This document shows, piece after piece, positions 60,886 through 64,000 of a DNA stretch of 64,000 nt (position 1 is the first letter of the stretch; each line of letters begins with the position of its first letter). The notes under the pieces are model-generated. The model did not search any database, was not told where the DNA came from, and saw only the letters and a list, made by a program, of their open reading frames with translations. The stretch lies in the NCBI RefSeq assembly GCF_900109745.1, contig NZ_FOAV01000013.1:62001-126000 (forward strand). The letters run 5' to 3'. The DNA is from Roseateles sp. YR242 (GTDB taxonomy: Bacteria; Pseudomonadota; Gammaproteobacteria; Burkholderiales; Burkholderiaceae_C). The translations under genes were made by a program, and so were the position numbers.

Positions 60886-61626
60886 TCACGCTGCCCGCTC
60901 CGGCAACGCAAAGCAGTAGCCCGCATTTCGCAGCGTCTTCACCGGCTCCACGGGCTCGAGCTTCTTGCGCAGCCGGCTCACCAGGATGTCCACCGCCCGC
61001 GTATAGAGATCCGCTTCCTGACCACGCAGTCGGTTGAGGATCTCGTCGCGGGTGAATACACGGCCCGGCTCACGGGCCAGCAAGGCCAGCAGCTCGTATT
61101 CCGTGCTGGTCAGCTCCACCACCCCTTGCGGGGTGCGCACCTCGCGGCGGCTGGTGTCGATGTCCAGGCCCTCGAAGCGCATCGTCCCCGCGGCCCCATT
61201 CTGCGCAGGCGCAGCGGGTACGGCCGCCAAGGGCGGTGTCAGCCGGGTGCGCCGCAGGATGGTCTGCAGGCGAGCCGCCAGCTCACGCGGCTCGAAGGGT
61301 TTGGCCAGATAGTCGTCCGCCCCCAGCTCCAGGCCGACGACCCGGTCGGTGAGGTCCCCCCGGGCCGTGAGCATCAGGATGGGGATGTCCCGCCACCGGT
61401 CCTGGCTGGCGCGAATCTGCCGGCAGAAGGCAAAGCCGTCCATTTCCGGCAGCATGCCGTCCAGGATCAGCGCATCAAAGGGTTCGGCGGCCAGGCGCTG
61501 CAAGGCCAGGCTCGGGCGAGTCACCGCGCCCAATTCGAAATCGAAGCGGGCGAGGTATTGCGCCAGCGGCCCGGCCAGGGCCTCGTCGTCATCAATCAAC
61601 AGCAGTCGATGCATCTTGGCGTCCAT
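60886..61626 (-). CDS. OmpR-family response regulator
   Basis: The 246-residue protein has a receiver domain (acidic pocket LLIDDDEAL, phospho-Asp in ALILDGMLPEMDGF, Lys in YLAKPFEP) and a C-terminal winged helix (TSTEYELLALLAREPGRVFT ... AVDILVSRLRKKLE). It pairs with the kinase gene directly downstream. The start overlaps the ferredoxin 3' end by 35 nt; using the internal ATG at 61614 the overlap is 23 nt. Its targets probably include its own operon. Confidence 0.95.
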   Translation of the reverse strand: MDAKMHRLLLIDDDEALAGPLAQYLARFDFELGAVTRPSLALQRLAAEPFDALILDGMLPEMDGFAFCRQIRASQDRWRDIPILMLTARGDLTDRVVGLELGADDYLAKPFEPRELAARLQTILRRTRLTPPLAAVPAAPAQNGAAGTMRFEGLDIDTSRREVRTPQGVVELTSTEYELLALLAREPGRVFTRDEILNRLRGQEADLYTRAVDILVSRLRKKLEPVEPVKTLRNAGYCFALPERAA

Positions 61627-61960
61627 TGTGCCCGGCGCGCACCAGGGTGATGGCCCGTTCGGGGCAAGCGGTCACGCAGTGGCCGCAGGCCCGACAGGCC
61701 TGGGCGTTGGGGGTGAAAGCCTGGCGCCAGCCGTGGGCCATGCCCTTGAGCTTGCCCACCAGGCGCAGCCCGGTGCGGTCCTCGCGGGCCAGCACACCGA
61801 TCTCGAAGACGCCGTAGGGGCAGACGACCACACAGTCGCCCTTGCCCTCGCAGCGGTTGCGGTCGATGGCGGGCACCAGGCGGCCGGGGGGCTGGCGGCA
61901 GCTGTCGCCAGTGAGCAGTGCGCTGATGCCGGACCCGTGGCGATCCGTGGTCCCGTTCAT
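61592..61960 (-). CDS. Ferredoxin with two 4Fe-4S cluster motifs
   Basis: This 122-residue protein has two cysteine clusters: RCEGKGDCVVVCPYGVFEIG (spacing C-x5-C-x3-CP, about residues 36-55) and CRACGHCVTACPERAI (classic C-x2-C-x2-C-x3-CP, about 89-104), joined by a linker with KGMAHGWRQAF. It is a small cytoplasmic electron carrier. Unusually it lies inside a two-component operon, 1 nt after the Spy-like gene and overlapping the response regulator. A redox input to the signalling pair is a natural guess, not shown. Confidence 0.88.
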   Translation of the reverse strand: MNGTTDRHGSGISALLTGDSCRQPPGRLVPAIDRNRCEGKGDCVVVCPYGVFEIGVLAREDRTGLRLVGKLKGMAHGWRQAFTPNAQACRACGHCVTACPERAITLVRAGHNGRQDASTAVD

Positions 61961-61961
61961 G

Positions 61962-62621
61962 TCAGAACGGGCCGAGGCCGTCAGCGTCGTGGTCACCGCG
62001 GTGTTCACCTCGGTCGCCACCCCGGCCACCATCACCGCGACGGCCCGCCCGGCGACGCATGCGCCGCATCATGAAGCGCAAGGCCTGCTGCTGGTCGAAG
62101 TCCAGCGAATCAAAGAAGTCCCCCAGCGCCTGGACCAGCGAGGGCACGGCGCTGCGCAGGGCGTCGATCTGGGCCTCCAGCAGTTGCTGGGCGGCGTCCC
62201 GGGCAAAGGTGTCGCCTTCCACGAGGCGGCCGACGTCCTGGCCACCGGCCAGGCCACGCAGGGCCCGGCGGCGGGCACGAACCTGGTCCAGCAGTTGGGC
62301 CAGTGTGGCCTGCTGGCTCTCGCTCAGGTCCAGGAAGGCGCTGATGCGGGCCTGCAGGCGCTTGTGGCGGTGGCCGTCGGCACCCAGGCCTGGACCGAAG
62401 CCGTGCCCATGACCGTGGTGACCGTGGTGGTGGCCTGCGCCATGGCGATGTCCATGCCAGTGAGCGAAAGCCGAGAAGGGCCAGACACCGGCAGCGGGGC
62501 CGGGAGGCAGCTGGCCGCAGGGGCCAGCGTCAAAGTGAGGGCCGAAAGGACCGAACCGGCCATCAAAGCCGTGGTGACGATGACGTTCATGGTGGCGGCT
62601 CCAGCGACGAAACAGATGCAT
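61962..62621 (-). CDS. His-rich Spy/CpxP-like (LTxxQ) protein
   Basis: The 219-residue protein has a His/Gly-rich N-terminal half (HWHGHRHGAGHHHGHHGHGH near residues 62-81, likely metal-binding) and a helical C-terminal half. The latter carries the heavy-metal-sensor/Spy signature LDLSESQQATLAQLLDQV (about 104-121) and DFDQQQALRFMM near 180. Unlike true Spy/CpxP it shows no signal peptide, so it may be cytoplasmic or membrane-associated. It leads the operon with ferredoxin, response regulator and kinase, a position typical of accessory sensors. The Arg/Gly/Asp-rich tail is low complexity. Confidence 0.75.
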   Translation of the reverse strand: MHLFRRWSRHHERHRHHGFDGRFGPFGPHFDAGPCGQLPPGPAAGVWPFSAFAHWHGHRHGAGHHHGHHGHGHGFGPGLGADGHRHKRLQARISAFLDLSESQQATLAQLLDQVRARRRALRGLAGGQDVGRLVEGDTFARDAAQQLLEAQIDALRSAVPSLVQALGDFFDSLDFDQQQALRFMMRRMRRRAGRRGDGGRGGDRGEHRGDHDADGLGPF

Positions 62622-62780
62622 GTTGAGATTCCTTGGTAAAGCCCGGGTGTCCGGGCGGTGAAAACATGTCTGCATCATTCCCGCTGACGCCGCCGGGGGC
62701 ATCTCAGCGCCGTATCGCTGTTTTTCGTTTTGTTTCGCCGCCGGGGGCGCGCGGCCCAGCCCTCCTCATGGCCGCGCTGG

Positions 62781-62908
62781 ATGAACGCTGCCGTATGAAC
62801 GCTGCCGTATGAGCGCTGCCGTATGGGCGCTGCCGTATGGGCGCTGCTACAGGAGCGCTGCTACACGCAGATGTATGGGCGTCGCTGTATGAGCCGGTTT
62901 ATGGGCGC
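62781..62908. repeat. 14-nt tandem repeat
   Basis: Units of consensus ATGRRCGCTGCCGT start at 62781, 62795, 62809, 62823, 62837 and 62851, with degenerate copies to about 62908. The first two are identical (ATGAACGCTGCCGT). Each copy contains an ATG, but the 14-nt period shifts the frame, so the array is not coding. It fills most of the gap between the Spy-like operon and the gene ending at 62910. I see nothing else in 62622-62780. Confidence 0.85.
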
Positions 62909-62909
62909 C

Positions 62910-63806
62910 TCATGACCGCTTCAACCGCATCTGTCCTGGTAGAGGAACCGCGCGCCGGAGGATGGTTTCGCCCAGCCAGAGAGCCGAGCGGTAGGCACGC
63001 TGGGCCACCAGGGGTGGCGGCATCTGCTGGTAGTCGTCATTGAAAACCTCGAAGCTGTAGTCGCCCCGATAGCCCAGCCGCGACAGGCGCAGCACCAGGT
63101 CCGCCAACTGCGCACTGTGGGCGCCTTCCCCGGGGAACACCCGGAAATGGCGCGCCGTCTCGATGCGCTCCTCCACGGAACGGATCTCCCGCCACATGAA
63201 GTCGGCCAGCTGCACCAGGAAGATCTTCTCGGGGTCCACGGCTTCCAGCCCGTCCAACGAGGTCCGGGTGGCCAGGGTGTGGAACGAGTCCAGGCCCAGG
63301 CCGAGGTTGGGCATGTCCGCCCGGGCCACCACCTCCCAGGCGGTGGGGAACTCGTTGATCGTGCGCCCCCACGAGAGCGCCTCGAAGGCAATGCGGATGC
63401 CGCTGGGCACCGCCAGCACGGCCAGCCGGCGCAGGTCTCGGGCAATGTCGTCCAGATGGGCCGTGGCGTGCGCGGACGTGGAGGAACACACCAGCAGCAG
63501 CCGGCTGCCCACGGACGCACACATCGCCAGCATGCCTTTGGCCACGTCCCACTTGTAGTCCCGCAGTTCGCCGCCCAGGCCTTCGAAATCCCGCAGCACC
63601 TGGAACCCCGTCACCCGCAGGCCGCTGGCCTTCACGGCCGCCACGGCCGCCTCCACCCCGTCCGGGTGGTGCACCAGGTCGCGGGCCGACAGCATGATCT
63701 GCGTGAAACCCGCCTGGCGCACCGCCTGGAGCTTGGTCTCCAGCGGCCCGGCAAGGGTGATGGTGTCCATGCCGAAGTCATCGGTGTTGCCGGTAAAACG
63801 GCTCAT
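62910..63806 (-). CDS. Sugar phosphate isomerase/epimerase-type TIM-barrel protein
   Basis: This 298-residue AP-endonuclease-2/xylose-isomerase-like barrel opens with NTDDFGMDTITLAGPLETKL and has IRIAFEALSWGRTINEF (metal-ligand Glu) near 140, GLGLDSFHTL near 178, VQLADFMW, FPGEGAHS near 228 and DYSFEVFNDDY near 252. The four-ligand metal site is intact. Closest by memory are 3-dehydroshikimate dehydratases (QuiC/AsbF type), which convert 3-dehydroshikimate to protocatechuate, but general sugar-phosphate isomerases share the fold. It overlaps the gene upstream by 4 nt. Confidence 0.85.
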   Translation of the reverse strand: MSRFTGNTDDFGMDTITLAGPLETKLQAVRQAGFTQIMLSARDLVHHPDGVEAAVAAVKASGLRVTGFQVLRDFEGLGGELRDYKWDVAKGMLAMCASVGSRLLLVCSSTSAHATAHLDDIARDLRRLAVLAVPSGIRIAFEALSWGRTINEFPTAWEVVARADMPNLGLGLDSFHTLATRTSLDGLEAVDPEKIFLVQLADFMWREIRSVEERIETARHFRVFPGEGAHSAQLADLVLRLSRLGYRGDYSFEVFNDDYQQMPPPLVAQRAYRSALWLGETILRRAVPLPGQMRLKRS

Positions 63807-64000
63807 GGCGACGCCCTCCCCGCCGATGGGACGGCGGCGCCGGGGGCCTGGTCGCCCGACGCCAGCGTGCCCGGCGGGATTGTGCTCGGCGGGATTGTGT
63901 TCGGCGGGACTGCCCCCGGTGGGGTAGAGGCCGAGGACGGCACCAGCTCGAACGACACGGACCCCAGCTCGGTATGGGTCAGCGCGCCTCGGGGCCCGAC
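63803..64000 (-). CDS. C-terminal end of an unidentified protein
   Basis: The last 65 codons of a gene entering from the right edge end in a TGA that overlaps the start of the TIM-barrel gene (ATGA), so the two are co-translated. The visible part reads GALTHTELGSVSFELVP and then a Pro/Thr/Ala-rich tail containing two NTIPP/STIPP-like repeats. There is too little sequence to name a family. Confidence 0.7.
   Translation of the reverse strand, partial: VGPRGALTHTELGSVSFELVPSSASTPPGAVPPNTIPPSTIPPGTLASGDQAPGAAVPSAGRASP

Noticed and set aside
62324-62590. A frame starting MNVIVTTALMAGSVLSALTL that looks like a signal peptide inside the Spy-like gene
   Set aside because: After about 35 residues it becomes Thr/Ala low-complexity sequence produced by reading His codons out of frame, and it does not join the LTxxQ domain. 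The chance of a frameshift giving a signal peptide to the Spy-like protein was considered but is not needed.

Overview
The window is a dense, GC-rich piece of a bacterial chromosome. Its gene set and order (gltA-sdhE-sdhBADC next to a GntR regulator and a divergent mdh, then a CitE-like lyase and acnB) are typical of Burkholderiales in the Betaproteobacteria, of the Comamonadaceae/Sphaerotilaceae kind. I see no rRNA, tRNA, CRISPR array, insertion sequence or prophage. Most of the window is ordinary core genome with short accessory islands between conserved blocks.

Layout. 1-2.2 kb: start of the K+-uptake operon (small ORF, kdpF, kdpA, start of kdpB; minus strand). 2.3-8.2 kb: accessory region with a candidate edema-factor/ExoY-like nucleotidyl cyclase toxin, an SPFH-SHOCT protein, a double-DUF4178 protein, a DUF350 membrane protein and a membrane-anchored unknown, with short tandem repeats between them. 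8.2-11.6 kb: a 116-bp duplicated intergenic repeat, an SbmA/BacA-like ABC exporter overlapping an MgtC-like protein, and a small unknown. 11.7-17.9 kb: a complete ligase-associated DNA repair cassette (exonuclease, ATP-dependent ligase, DEXH helicase, PdeM). 18-22.3 kb: an HD-GYP response regulator, an orphan 646-residue pilin-like protein behind a sigma-54-like promoter, and a luciferase-like oxidoreductase. 22.4-32.2 kb (minus strand): purL, an orphan branched-chain-type binding protein, and a nucleoside/ribose salvage operon (LacI regulator, ribokinase, nucleoside hydrolase, MtaD-type deaminase) with a perfect 14-bp LacI-type operator. 32.4-45.2 kb: the TCA-cycle block, in which a VapBC toxin-antitoxin pair sits between a secreted unknown and acnB. 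45.2-50 kb: a GbsR/MarR regulator with two matching operators, a membrane protein, an NAD(P)-binding protein, a 20-codon remnant of a lost membrane gene, free methionine-R-sulfoxide reductase and a periplasmic 5'-nucleotidase. 50-58.2 kb: an isolated mini flagellar-rod-like protein, a PAS-GGDEF protein with a degenerate active site, exonuclease I, a Bug-type binding protein, PBP1A and a long KAS III. 58.5-64 kb: GMP reductase, then a Spy-like protein, ferredoxin, response regulator and histidine kinase operon, a 14-nt tandem repeat, a TIM-barrel isomerase-family protein and the end of an unidentified gene.

How the genes work together. gltA, acnB, sdhCDAB/sdhE and mdh supply much of the oxidative TCA cycle, and a GntR protein lies between the divergent sdh and mdh arms with a perfect palindrome beside it. 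The nucleoside operon plausibly turns nucleosides into free base and ribose-5-phosphate; purL and guaC are the purine biosynthesis and salvage counterparts. The four-gene ligase cassette is a self-contained DNA damage module. The best candidates for new biology are the EF/ExoY-like cyclase, the Spy-ferredoxin-two-component unit, the orphan pilin and the SPFH/DUF4178/DUF350 envelope module.
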